Assembly: GCF_020080835.1 (NCBI RefSeq)
Contig: NC_058158.1
Coordinates: 26,430,305-26,494,304, forward strand
Reading direction: 5' to 3'
From: Cotesia glomerata
Lineage: Eukaryota > Arthropoda > Insecta > Hymenoptera > Braconidae
DNA: 64,000 nt
Part shown: positions 13,114-26,000 of the stretch, piece after piece
Position numbering within the stretch: position 1 is the stretch's first letter
Layout of the letters: every line of letters begins with the position of its first letter
Translations under genes and position numbers: made by a program
Notes under the pieces: model-generated
What the model saw: only the letters and a program-made list of their open reading frames with translations
The model's database searches: none
What the model was told of the DNA's origin: nothing

Positions 13114-13421
13114 GTAAGTCAGCTAAATACTCACTTTTTTTTTTTTAATACTGACACAATTGTATTGAGCCGAAATAACAATTTATTTTGAATTAGTACA
13201 TTTTTAAATTATTTATTTCTCAGTTGTTTCGATTTTTAAAGTATTTTTTTCTGTTTATATTGATTAGTCATCAGTTCGTTATCTGTTAATCATGAATTAT
13301 AATTAACGCGGAATTATGTATTATTATTATGACTATTATTTTAGTTTTGTATATATGGTAATCTTATCGCATATTCCATTAATATATACCATTAACTCAC
13401 GTGAAAACTTAACTCTATATA

Positions 13422-13555
13422 CAGTCGACGCTCTCTGTATTTGACCACATTCTTCCTCTATATTTGACGATTTTACACAGCTCTTATGGACAAGGACGAG
13501 TCAAATACAGAGAATGGTCCTGTACGGGCGAGTCAAATACAGAGAGCGTTGACTG
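13422..13555. mobile_element. pogo/Tc1-like MITE, copy 1
   Basis: A 134-bp element with ends CAGTCGACGCTCTCTGTATT and the near-exact complement ending GAGAGCGTTGACTG, flanked on both sides by TA (13420-13421 and 13556-13557), the duplication of Tc1/mariner/pogo elements. The CAGT(C/T)GAC start is like that of pogo/Tigger ends. A second copy is at 31612-31760. Confidence 0.8.
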
Positions 13556-13559
13556 TATA

Positions 13560-16500
13560 AGTATATTATGGAGTTTTTTTAGAAAGTTGATTCTTATACG
13601 GAATTGTGTTTTAAGGTGACGTAATTTGCCCGAAACACGTGTTCCCAATATTATGCCGGTCTAGCAACAAAATATTTGATTTCATTAAAATTAATAAAAA
13701 AAAAATTCACAATTACGTAAATTATGTATATGAGTTATCCCTACTTCAGAAGTATAATGCATCTATTTCGCCATTTTTATAGAAAACAACAATGTCTATA
13801 GATATGTATATGTATATTACACATAAATATCTAAGTAGGGTGTTGCAAAAAATTGATTTCCTTCAAATAATAATCGTGATTTTTCATATTTTTGAATTAT
13901 TTTTTTCATAGAATTAGACTAACCGATTATTAGATTATTTTATTGTTGTTATTAATATTAGTAAAAAATAACTTGTTGCTAAAAATTTTTTACAATTTTT
14001 TTTATTTACTAAAAATTGATGAATTAAAAAAATTTTTTTAATTTCTTCAGCGAGAACTTAAAAAAATTCGAGGTATTATTAGGTGTGATATACTGTATAA
14101 AAGGGAATGAGTTACAGCTCTAAAATGAACGATCGATATGAATGGACTCTTTTTGAAAATTTTGTAAACTTACAAATCAATAATTATACAAAAAATATAT
14201 TCGTTAAAAATTCTCTTATTCAGGAGAGAGACGGATAAAAAATAATTATATATTTTTAATTATTAAATTTCATCGATAATATTATCTTCTTTAAATACTT
14301 ATCACCACATTACATATACAAACAACAAAGACCTTGGCATTACTACTATAAATTTTTTTAATCAATATAAAAGTATATTAAAATACTTTTTTTTTCATAA
14401 ATAATTGAATTACATTGATTGTAATATTATTGCAATTATATTATTTCTCTTACATGTTAAGTTTTGTTCTTATGTAAACATCAACTCAGTAATTTTCATA
14501 AATATTTTGCATAGTGCTCAATCACTAAGTTGGATAAAAATTTTTATTCTTATTTCTTACAAATTTTATTTAGTTAAATCATAAAATAATTAAATGACTA
14601 TTAATTAGTGATTAATTTTAATGAAATTTGTAAATTTTTTTAATTTGTCGATTACAAGATTATTATTTATTATTTTTTATCCGATTCTGAGAAATATTAA
14701 TTATATTTTATAACAATCATGTTTGGAATATCTACAATAACACTTGAAGTTGATAATAAATTAACTTATATTTTATAATTAACGGAAGTTGAATGTCGCT
14801 GTTGTCGGTTGTCGGCTTCAAAGTTTCTCGTAATGTTACGAAAAATGTTGAAACATCAATTTCCATTACAAACATTCTCCATCTCGAGGTAATATCGATA
14901 TTTGATAATTTGATAAAATTTTATCACACTTGAATTCTGATCAATTTATATAATCATTTTTTGACGTTATTGTGTCATCACTAAAATTTTTCGTCGTATC
15001 TTTTTACATTTAATTTTAATTTTGCCTCAAGTCAAATACCTGGTATACTTAATGAACTCGAATATACATTATCAGAAAATCAACTTTTGTTCAAGTAACT
15101 TGTGGATTGGAAATTAAAATTTTTGATATCCATTTATTCACTCATTATTCAAGAACTTACGCCAATAACAGAGCCAGTCGGAATAAATCTACAGAATAAG
15201 CAAAAATTAATTATTTCAATAATGTCAATAATTTCATGACAGCACCAGTTAGTAAAAAATTGGGAACTCATTATTCCATAGCTAAATTATTAGAATAACA
15301 AATTGGTGTTTTATCGTACATCTGATAGAATATTAAAGATTGTATAGTAATAATATTATTTTGTGTTAATAAAAGAGATAGGGGTAAAGCTGCTAAGGTC
15401 ATCATAATTATAGTTTGCGTCATTTCGTGTAAAACAAATTATTTTTTGCTTTCATTTTCAGTAATTAATTAAAATTTTATTATTTTGGAGTGCTTAACTT
15501 ATGACACAAATTTAAAGTTTATATCATAAATTCGGTGTGGGATCTCGTATGCTCGTATATCAACCATATGTGTATAAGCGTACGAGGCTTGTTAGTGAAT
15601 GTAACCTAACCTTAAACAAGTGTTGTCACATAATTCACCCGATCTTATAACATTAACATAAATATTAAATACATTTTATAATTTACTGAGCATAAATCTT
15701 AATGAGGTTATTTATTAGATTTTCTAGTACATTCTTTTCTTCTATTCACTCTCTTCTACATTGTATAGTTCTCATTCTAATCACAATTTTTTTTTTAATT
15801 AATTAATTAATAATTCTCCAACTAAAGAAATAAAATAAAATTTTTTTCTAATTTTATTAAAAATAACTGATTAGCTTGTCAAGAGTAAAAATGTGTAGGT
15901 GACGGAAATGAAATAGTTTTTATGTATTTTCGTAATTCAGTATATATACAGAAATTTATAACATTAATTATGCATTCATAAATTTCAATGAGTTTACGTC
16001 AAAATACTAAGCACCAAATAATATCATAAACTGTTGGTAATGATAAATGATAATGAGTTTACAATAGTATGTCAATATTTAGCAATAGTATTCAATATTT
16101 AGCTTGATGCCGGTACCAATTATTATTTAGAAAATAAATATTATTTATCTTAATAATAATTATGCTGTGTACAGTTTAGCTAATGGTCTCTTCATACCAC
16201 AAATCACATGACTGATATTTAAGACAAGCTCGTGACATATCTTTGCAATTCCATACAATTAGGCTTCAATTACTGCGTCGATAAATTAAATCTATTGGCG
16301 TCTCAGCAAATAATTTAATTGATATGACATCACGTTTTAACTACCACCATAAAAAATAGTGATTTATTAGCTATATTTAATCCCCCTGCGGCTCGATTGT
16401 TACTTACGACCAATGCTCAGTTCGGTTAAACATTAACTAATAATAATAAACACATTCTTCATGTGAGCAGGTTGCATAAATTAACATTCTGATTTCCAAT

Positions 16501-16575
16501 TCATTAATACATTATCGATAATTTCTTTAGTTAAATTATGTAATGAGTTAAAACTTTTTGAATTATTTAGTTAAG
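13560..16575. other. AT-rich intergenic, nothing supported
   Basis: No gene, RNA or element ends were recognised apart from the isolated ATG-to-donor unit at 14793-14888 noted with the candidate exon at 13039. The region is the most featureless of the window. Confidence 0.4.
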
Positions 16576-16578
16576 TAA

Positions 16579-18063
16579 CCCATACAGAAAGCCCCAGAGT
16601 TGAACGACGGGGCCATGCCTGGGACATTATTGGGAAGCCCATCTTGGCAAACCTATATTGTCCCATGCCCGGGCCATAACTGGGCAATCAGCCTTGGCCA
16701 TTCCAATGATTACCCAGGCTTGGGCCAAGACTGAATAACCTAGCCTTGGCCAAGCCTAGAGTCACCCTAACTTGGGCTAAGTTTGTGTAACCTATTCTCG
16801 GCCGTTGGATGGTAACCCTAACATGAGCCAAGACTGAATGACCTTGCCTTGGCCAATGAATGGTAACCCTAACTTGGGCCAAGATTGTGTAACCTAACCT
16901 CGGCCGTTGGATGGTAACCCTAACATGGGCCAAGACTGAATAAACTAGCCTTGGCCAAGCCTAGAGTCACCCTAACTTGGGCCAGGATTGGGCAATCTAG
17001 CCTTAGTCAACCCAATGATTACCCGAACTTGGACTAGAACTGGGTCCCCCAGCCATGGCCATTCAATGGCGATCCAGACTTGGGCCAGGACTGAGCAACC
17101 TAGCTTTGGCCGACTCAATGATTACCCGAGCGTCAGCCAAGACTGGGATGCCTAGCCTTGGCCGTTGAATGGCAACCCAGACTTGAGCCAGAATTGGGCA
17201 ACCTCACTTTGGCCATTCAATGGGAAATCCAAATTTAATTAATCATTAAGTAATAGAATTTGGAACAGTAAATATTTATTAAATTAAATTTTTTTTTAAA
17301 TTAATAAACATTTGTAAAAAATAGATAATTTTCATCAAAACACAATATTAAATAACATAAATTATATAAATAATAAATCGTCACACTCTGTCACCATATA
17401 GATTTAGCTTATATGAATGGTGAGATGTGCGTTAACTTATCGGTCGTACGACGTAGGGGTTAGTGGTCGGTCTGGCAAGCGCGCGGCTCGGGTTCGAATC
17501 TCGGTTAGGGTAAATGCGATTTTCACTTTATCTCTATAATTAGCGAAAGTTAGGTCTAAATTAAGAGTTAAGTCGTCTAAACTTGCGTTAGCTCTACATC
17601 AAAATTGAAATAAATTATTGACAATTAAAAAGTTCCTTTTTTATAATTTCAACTAACAACTACTCATTTTATAAAAAATAATTTAACGGTTTCCTAGAAT
17701 TTTACTATTTTATTTCAGAGAATTCATTTATTCGAAATTGGGTTCTTAATACTAATTTGGTTTCACATTAAACAATTAAATTCTAAATATATTTTGTAAT
17801 CTACTTCTTTTAGTAAATTCTATAGTGGTGAATAAGCCTGGGCTTGCTTTGGCTTAAAAACTTGGGCCAGTCTTGGTTAACAATCTTGAGCGAGTCTTGG
17901 TTATCATGCTTGGGCCAGTCTAGGCAACCAAGCTTGGCACCCTGTTATCATTCCAGACTTCTACCAAGGCTGGGCCAAAGCGGGTTTACAAGCATGGGCC
18001 AGAGATAGACAGCATTGCGCCAAACATAGCCCACATCTGGCCTTGTCGTATTGTCCTGTATGG
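16579..18063. mobile_element. Inverted-repeat element built of a TTGGGCCAAG-like word array
   Basis: The left end CCATACAGAAAG and right end CCTGTATGG are inverted. Between them, 16600-17225 and 17835-18045 consist of ~35-45-bp degenerate units alternating CTTGGGCCAAGACTG-like and CTAGCCTTGGCC-like words, far more GC-rich than the surroundings. The two arrays are separated by a SINE insertion (about 17290-17640). The reverse-strand frame at 16688-16933 is only the array translated. No transposase is present. Confidence 0.6.
17290..17640 (+). mobile_element. tRNA-derived SINE, copy 1
   Basis: It shares ~330 bp with 27560-27900. The head carries a GGGGTTAGTGG A-box-like motif and GGGTTCGAATCTC as B box, about 35 bases apart, so a tRNA-derived pol III promoter is likely. 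The 3' part (TAGGTCTAAATTAAGAG, CTCTACATCAAAAT) is shared by both copies. It sits inside the word-array element. Confidence 0.65.
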
Positions 18064-18064
18064 A

Positions 18065-20400
18065 AATCGCTGAATAGAGTTACTGAAAATTTTTTAATAT
18101 TTTTAGTTTTGTACATAACAATTTGTTGAACAAAGACGGATTTCAATTTGTCAAATTTTACTTTTAATTTTAATTACTATATCTGTAAGGAAGATCCCAT
18201 GTGACGTATTTCGTCATCAGGAGAAAAGAGAGGGGATAATTCGAACGAGTGCACTTTATGTCTTCATATTTTATGTTATGGTTAGTACATAGCCGGCATT
18301 TTTACTGACAACAGCAAAACCACTAGACAAAGTCAACTTCCATAGTCAAGGTTACTATTTTTTAATAAATTAGTTAATATTTATTGTGTAGAATTATATA
18401 GTGTATAAAGTTTGAAATTTTTAAATAAGTGAAATTTGTAATTTCAAGTATGAAGATTGTTTAATTTTTTTGTCAAGGTAAACATTTTTTTACTGCAGTT
18501 ATTTTTATATTTCTGAAAAAGATGAGATATGGAATAAAAATAGTTTCCCCGAATTGATTTAAAATGATGCCGTGTCATGAAATATTTTTTGTTGTGTCAC
18601 ATTGATAATTTTTTCAACACTCATTGTTCGATCTTAGCATATTTAGAAATAACAATAGTGGTAGTTAATTATAATACAATTTATGCTTCAATAAACTTAT
18701 TATTATTTGCTTTATATACATAAACATTTAGATAGGCCATATTGTTGATAATATTGACTAGCTGCATTAATAGCCACGTGGATGTAGATAATACTAATGG
18801 ACAAAGCAATCTATGTGTAAACTGGTTTTGTAATTGCATTTTTCTTCTTTTTGAGTTTTTAATTGTTCTTTAATATTGACATTAATTTCGAAAATTTAGT
18901 TGTCAGCAGTCGATGGTTTTTTATGTTTCTTTTTACATTGAAAAAAAAAAATTATTCAACACAATATAAATAAATACTTATTCATTTGTATTAAAGAAAC
19001 AGTCTCTATTAGATAACTTTTTTAAGTTTCACATGCTTTGTTTATTTTAAAAAACCGCGAAATTTTTTTAGGAAAAATGTATTTTTTCAAATAAACGAAA
19101 AATTTTAATCTAAACAATAAAAATTTAACCGAAAATGAAATAAAATCCAAAAGCTTAGGATATTTCAAATTTAACTTTGAATAACTTCAGAAAGAGTGAA
19201 TTTATTAGAAAATAATATGGGATTTTTTTTTTTAGATCGTTCAATTTTTTACAAAATGATGTATCTCGCTTCTCAGTACATTGCATGTAGTGATAAAATT
19301 CTGAAATTAAAAAAAATGTTTTTCCCTTTTTATTTATATATAAAATCGAAATATTTGATTCGTGACATGTAAATATTAGTATAGAAGCTCAAATTTTGAC
19401 AAAATCTCTATTTTGGTTTTCTCGGAAAAAATTTTAAGAACGTTTAAAAAATATAAAATTGTCCGTCTTTATGATACATGCCAATGAATATATTTATAGG
19501 TATACCTAATAGTAATAAACGTCAATAAAATAAACTATCGAGCAGATTAAAAACTACGCACCTCAAAAATCTAATTAATTTTTTAATGATTAAGTTTCTA
19601 TGTAAAACCGTTGAAATATTGAAAAAACACTTATGAATAGAAAGCAGCAAGCTTTTTTTGTTTATAATGGTTGAAAATATGTTTCCTTTGCTACAAATAA
19701 AGTAAATAAATGATCTATTTCCTGTGAGGAAGTAATTTTATTCATTCGAATGATGATATACATTGCATCAACTGCCATACTTATATGAGTAGCAAATATA
19801 TTTATCATTAAATAATTGAAAAAGAATATTTAGTCCTAACTATAAAATAAATATTTTTCCTTTTGTCTCGATATTCTGTAATAAAGTATTAAACTACTTC
19901 GTTAAAAATGTCATATTTATCATCTCATGCAGTGTTATTAATATTTAATTCGATGACATGACGGGAAGATGGAATGGAATTTTCATTAAAACCAAAAGAA
20001 TGAACTACAAAATGCGGTCACGATGATCATAGAGTTTATTGTCGTGACCCAGAAAATAACGAGAAAATTCTTTCACGCTCATGCATTTTCTATTAAATAA
20101 AAAAAGTTATCGATAAACTTGAGTGAATTTGTTTATAAAAGCCTTGTGATACTTTTATGCGATTAATTATCGCTTATATTCAAACACTTTGTTGCTATAT
20201 TTTTCTGAGATTATAATCTTAATGCAAAACAACATTACATATACAATTACAGTGATAATTTATTACCGATACTCTAATCTTTATTTGTAAATTTTTTCAA
20301 TGTAACGTGATTTATACTTAATAAGTCAATTATTTCATTTTCACCTGACACAATTTTACAATTTTATATTTTTACCTAAATTGTAATTTTACACTTTATA
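18065..20400. other. AT-rich intergenic, nothing supported
   Basis: No exon, RNA gene or inverted-repeat ends were recognised on either strand. Confidence 0.4.
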
Positions 20401-20404
20401 ATAA

Positions 20405-20600
20405 CAAAAATTTTTTTCAAAGAGCTCAAAAGCATAGAAAAGGTATCTTTTTGAGCTTGGAGAGCTCAAAACAATACATAGATGGTATTTTTGAGCTCGA
20501 AGAGCTCAAAAACTTCGTAGGTGCAATTTTAAGCGCCCAGGTATTAACGGAATTAACGAGAAGTTGCAGGGATGGCCTTTAGGGTCAACCGTTTTCCTAA
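20405..20600 (+). repeat. Fragment of the long dispersed repeat (GAGCTC words and GGGAAGTTGCAGGGATGG end)
   Basis: The GAGCTC/AAGAGCTC words and the terminal GAGAAGTTGCAGGGATGG followed by CCTTTAGGGTCAACCG match 44040-44220. Only the right ~200 bp of the repeat remains. Confidence 0.7.
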
Positions 20601-20621
20601 TTTTTTTTTTGTAAAAATCCA

Positions 20622-21733
20622 CACGGAAAAAACGAGATTTAACTGGTTTCCATGTTGGACGGAACCTAGTTCTATCTATAGTGAAAAAAATTTACAAATG
20701 GTTACTACTTCTATATAGATTGTAGTAGGTACAGTTTTCGTTTATTTCAGTTCAATCCGAGATGGGGCTCAGAGCCATCTGAGATTTATTTGTCTCAGAT
20801 GGTTGTCAGTACCACGCGCATGCTCGTCAGTCCCATCTTACATAGAAATGGCGTCCATTTGGAATTTAACTAGAATCTATCTGCAGATAGTACTTATTTT
20901 TACATTATCATTTCCAAGTGCGTTTTGCAATCAAATATACATGAATAATACGAATGAATAATAAGTATATTATAATGAATAATACAGATTATAATTTTAT
21001 TCCAAATCAAAAAACTAATCCTTAATAAGTTTAAAAAAAAATAAATTAAAAAAAAAAATTTTTTAATTTAAAATTAAAAAATTAAAAAAAAAGTTTTAAT
21101 TTCAGTGTGGTACAATTTTTTAAAACAAGATGAAGATTGGTATTCATCAACATCTTATTTTAAAAAATAGTACCGCACTGAAATTAAAATTTTTTTTTTT
21201 AATTTTTTAATTTAAAATTAAAAATTTTTTTTTTTAATTTTTTAATTTAAAATTAAAGATTGTTTTTTTTTTTAAGTTTTTAATTTTAAATTAAAAATTT
21301 TTTTTTTGAATTTATTATTTTTTAAACTTATTAATAATTAGTTTTTTGATTTGGAATAAAATTATAATCTGTATTATTCATTATGATATACTTATTATTC
21401 ATTCGTATTATTCATGTATATTTGATTGCAAAATGCACTTGGAAATGATAATGTAAAAATAAGTACTATCTGCAGATAGATTCTAGTTAAATTCCAAATG
21501 GACGCCATTTCTATGTAAGATGGGACTGACGAGCATGCGCGTGGTACTGACAACCATCTGAGACAAATAAATCTCAGATGGCTCTGAGCCCCATCTCGGA
21601 TTGAACTGAAATAAACGAAAACTGTACCTACTACAATCTACATAGAAGTAGTAACCATTTGTAAATTTTTTTCACTATAGATGGAACTAGGTTCCGTCCA
21701 ACATGGAAACCAGTTAAATCTCGTTTTTCCGTG
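20622..21733. mobile_element. 1.1-kb near-perfect palindrome (CACGGAAAA termini, CA duplication)
   Basis: Two arms of ~525 bp run from CACGGAAAAAACGAGATTTA to its complement at 21733, with only a few differences in the stretches compared (for example 20680s against 21670s, and aagtGcg against aagtGca). The centre at ~21140-21160 is itself a smaller hairpin. The arms contain a word that recurs as CATCTGAGA/TCTCAGATG. CA at 20620-20621 and at 21734-21735 is a plausible 2-bp target duplication. There is no coding capacity. This is a foldback-type, non-autonomous element, recently formed or kept alike by gene conversion. Confidence 0.85.
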
Positions 21734-21839
21734 CACTGGTACAAAAATTTAATAAGATTGTATAAAAAGTTATCATTTTATATACAGATTTATGAGGCCA
21801 TTTTTGGTATAAAATCGTATGAATGATATTTCATAAAAT

Positions 21840-22275
21840 TTTACAGAATTTTGGAAACCATTCCGAGGGTAAAAAATTTCGATAAGGCATTTCCGTCAAA
21901 AAAATGGTAAATTTAAGCTAAGAAATGTAAAATCTCCCTAACAAAACTGAAAAAAATTTTTTTTTTGTCCATTTACGTTTCAAACATGTGTAGTTATTTG
22001 AGTAGTTTTAATATTACTTATTTTCACCCATTATTGGTTCTCTTCACATTTATAATACGTTGGATACGTTTAACATACGTTATTAACGTCCATTACGTTC
22101 AAATGACGATTTTAACGTTCAATACGTTAATCCTACGTTTTCAACGTCTAATAAGCTCAACCTACGATTTGAACGTTCAACACGTTGAATCTACAATTTT
22201 AATTTCGACTCGGGTAGGTATGAAATTAGCGGGAAGTTGCAGAGATAGCTTTCAGGGCCAACCGTTTTCCTATTT
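21840..22275. repeat. ACGTT-word array ending in the repeat-family tail
   Basis: 22045-22195 is a degenerate array of the words TACGTT/AACGTA and GTTCAA, closed by TTTCGACTCGGG, the same terminal motif as the element at 24307-28199. Directly after it, 22225-22275 repeats the GCGGGAAGTTGCAGAGATAG tail of the long dispersed repeat. A possible left partner end (CCGAGGGTAAAAAATTTCGA) is at about 21863. Confidence 0.45.
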
Positions 22276-23056
22276 TTTTGAATTAGTTTTACTCGAAAAG
22301 GGATAAACGAAGTCGTGCATTCTCGATTGATTACAACAATCTTAATTAGTAAAGTTAATAGACAGAACAAATACATGAATTCTTAGTAACTCACAATGCT
22401 GAAACGTTGATAAAGAAAATATTTTAAAGTTATAATTGATTCATTTACTTATAATGATCAATCAATTACTAATTAAATTGAAAAAATTCTCAATTAATAA
22501 ATTGGAAATCTTTAATTATATTTATCAACTTTATTTCTTGTTTATTTTATTCGCGAATTGAATAAGTAATTTAAAATTGCGTTGGAAAATTTCAATTTAA
22601 AAGTTAAATAAAAAAGTTCAAGAAGAAGAAATACAAAATGGGCTCTTCATATTTATCCACAAAAGTTTTCGATCCAAATAGGTTTGAAGAACTTTACAAA
22701 GATCAAGAAAATTCTAATTGGATCTAGTTCAATCTCAAGTATTTTCCCGGAAATTAATCGAGTAACGCAAGCAATTATAAAAATATTTAGAACGATTAGA
22801 AAAAATTATTTTCACGGTTGGCAAGGGTAGATTGACTTTATGAACTTCACCTTTAACCTTATATTTTATAGAGAATATTGGAAAGCAATTAAAAACTATT
22901 TAGTTTAAAATTGTTTAAAACAGAATTAATCGAAGACAGTAAATAATTGATTGAATTTTTATTCCTAGAATCCAAGGTGATTGTGGATCGATATTGTTGC
23001 ATTTCTTTCGTAAAGAAACGCACAATTTTCCTTGGTGATATCATCAGAGCAACACA

Positions 23057-26000
23057 ATGGAAGATTCTGAGAGGTTCGAAGTTAACATTTACATAAAAAA
23101 AAACTATACTTTATTTATTTGAAATTGTAATATAATTACTCTATAAATTGATAAGAAAATACTGTAGAGACAATTGTAACTGAATATCAAAAGCAATACA
23201 ATAATTAATTGATTTATTTTATAGTCAATATGAAAATTCTTCGGAATTCAAACGACCAACATACAGCTTGCGACGACTTTCGGGTAAAATTTTTATAATG
23301 ATTATTATATGTTCTAAAAGATACTCTGTCAGTGGCGCCATCAGCTAAATAATTAATTTTTTCATTACAGACTTAGTTCCCGCTCGCGTGGTATTATATA
23401 TGCTCTCATTTTCTGGATTTCTGGTATCTTTCATGATGAGAACAGATATAAACATCGCAATGGTTGAGATGGTTAAATTTCAACCAGTTCCCTCTGATTC
23501 AAATGTCACCAAGGACTCATATTGTTACGAGATATCAAACACAACTGCTTTATTAGATAACTCTACTAGTTCAACTGCAGTGAGTTATTAATAGAAAAAT
23601 AAATACAAAAGCTAATTGCATGATTTTGTGAAATAATTAATCATGATTGTTCATTCGTATAAAAATGGTTTATTAATAAAATTTTGCTGTACACCCGTGA
23701 AAAAATATTCTGATCAGGGTTGATATGAGCTGATAAGGCCATATAAAAATTTTTGGTACGTTCATATCTGGCCTGATATGATCTGATATGTCCATATTTA
23801 ATTTTTGATATGTCCTGATATGGCCTGATATAAAAAGTGGCCATATCAGGCCTGATCAAGCCTTATCAATTTGATATGTCTATATCAGACTTGATATAGC
23901 TTGATATGCTCATATCTAATTTTACATTATTTTTTAATAGGTCCTGATATGCCCTGATATAACCTTATAAAGTTATATATACTTTGATAAACTTGAAAAA
24001 AAAATTCCCTGATCAGGGTTGATATAACTTGATATGGATTCATATAGTCTGATATATTCATACCCTTACTAGCACATAAGTAGTCTTATGTACTCGTAAG
24101 AGTACTCTTTATATAAAGGCATACCCGAGTAAAAAAAACTATATATCCTTATATATGATTCATATCTAATTATATAGAAGCATATGTGATTCATTTATAA
24201 TTATATCGATGTATATATAATTCATATACAATTATATATGAATCATATAGAATTCTATATAATTTTTTTTACTCCAGTGGGTATTTTGTGATTACCATAA
24301 AACATTCCCGAGTCGAAATTTCGATCGGATATTGAACCTCCTGATCCGAAATTGATCGTACTTTGAGCTCCATGGTCCGACTAGTTCGTATATTGAACTT
24401 CCTGATCCGAAATTGATCTTACTTTGAGCTCCATGGTCCGACTAGTTCCGATTTTGAACGTCTTGGACGTACTGTTTACCGAGAAATCGGATTTTGAACT
24501 CCTCGGTCCGACCGTTCATCGAGAGATCCGACTTTAAACCTTCAAGTCCGATAAAAGTAATAAATAAAATTTTATTAATTATAAATAATTATTGAACAAA
24601 TTAAACTAATCACAAAAATAATTTCTGTCCATATTAACCTGTAACTTTCATGGATTTATTCTATTTATTTATACATTTATTATGTTTTTATAATTCCTCA
24701 AGCGCAATATAATTTGTGTTAAATTACATTTTTCGAGAAATAGTTCAATTTATTTTTTTTTTTTTTCAAAATCCTATGAATATATAAAGATAATATTATA
24801 ATATGTGTTGAAATTAAGAAATTTTAAACACATACATCAAAAATATATTTACATTATAAAATACATCAGTTTTAAAAAATGTAAAAAACCTACTAGAAAA
24901 TACTATTAAAAATAATTATTTATTCCTTGTAAACAATTTTTTCACAATATATATTCTTCAAATAAAGATGTAATTATAATAAATTCATACATATTTTTAA
25001 TTAAAAAAAAATAAGTCTTAAATATATTTCTGATGTAATATTTAATACATAAAATGTAATTAGATTTTTGGCAAAAATCGTGATAAAACTTCATGGATAA
25101 GGTAAGAGCCCCAGTATATGCTCAGGCCCCAGTATATGCTCACTTCTGGTATTTTTTGCATTTATATAATTATTGAAAAAAAAAAAACGTTTAAAAAAAT
25201 TTCCTTAATATTATTGAACTATTTCTGAATTTAAATTGATGATGTTATTAAATCTTACAATTTTTAATAATTAAGAATTAAATAATTTTTAAACGGCCGC
25301 TGTTATTTTGAACCATTTGCACAGGTGCCGCGTCGAGTAAAGTTTCCCAACAACGAAGACGCCTATTTCTAATTTGCTGTTTAACGGTTATTTTGTGCCT
25401 CAAATTTATAAACGTGTTGTTTTTAATATTTTAAAGTGTTTAATTTATGCAATAAAATAAGGTAAACATCGATTTTATGTTATTAATGAATTATTAAATG
25501 GTGATCTAGTACTAGTACCGTTTTTTTAGACATGTTCTAGTATATGCTCAATATTTATTTATTTTTAGTAAGAGGTTATGGCTTCTTGTAAGCATTTTTT
25601 AGATTAGACTTTACTTATAAGTTTTTAATGTTTTATCATAATTAAAATCTTATATTAAATTCACATAAATAAAATAAATTTTTTTTTTCGAGAAATATTA
25701 AAAAAAATTTATTTTAAGGTCATATATGAAATTCAATTCAATCAGTTTATTTTCACTTCTTCTTACTTCTATTATTCTCGTTCCGTGTTATTTATCGGTA
25801 CTGCTTCATAGATTTGTGTCTGAATTTTTACACGCTTTTTATAAGCTTCATTTGTATGTTTGTTTGTAACCGACTCCTGTGAACTTGATTTTTGACCCAC
25901 TTCAAACGGTCAGATTTCATTTAAACTTCGTAGACTTATCGAGGACCGATGACAATACATTAATTTGATGAGATTATTCCATTATCCTAATTAAGATCGT

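Noticed and set aside
16688..16933. 81-codon reverse-strand frame with repeating RVTI motifs
   Set aside because: It is the translation of the degenerate word array, not a gene.
22638..22724. ATG at 22638 as an upstream start for SLC17
   Set aside because: The frame closes after 29 codons with TAG and has no donor in phase with exon 2; the ATG at 23057 gives perfect phases.
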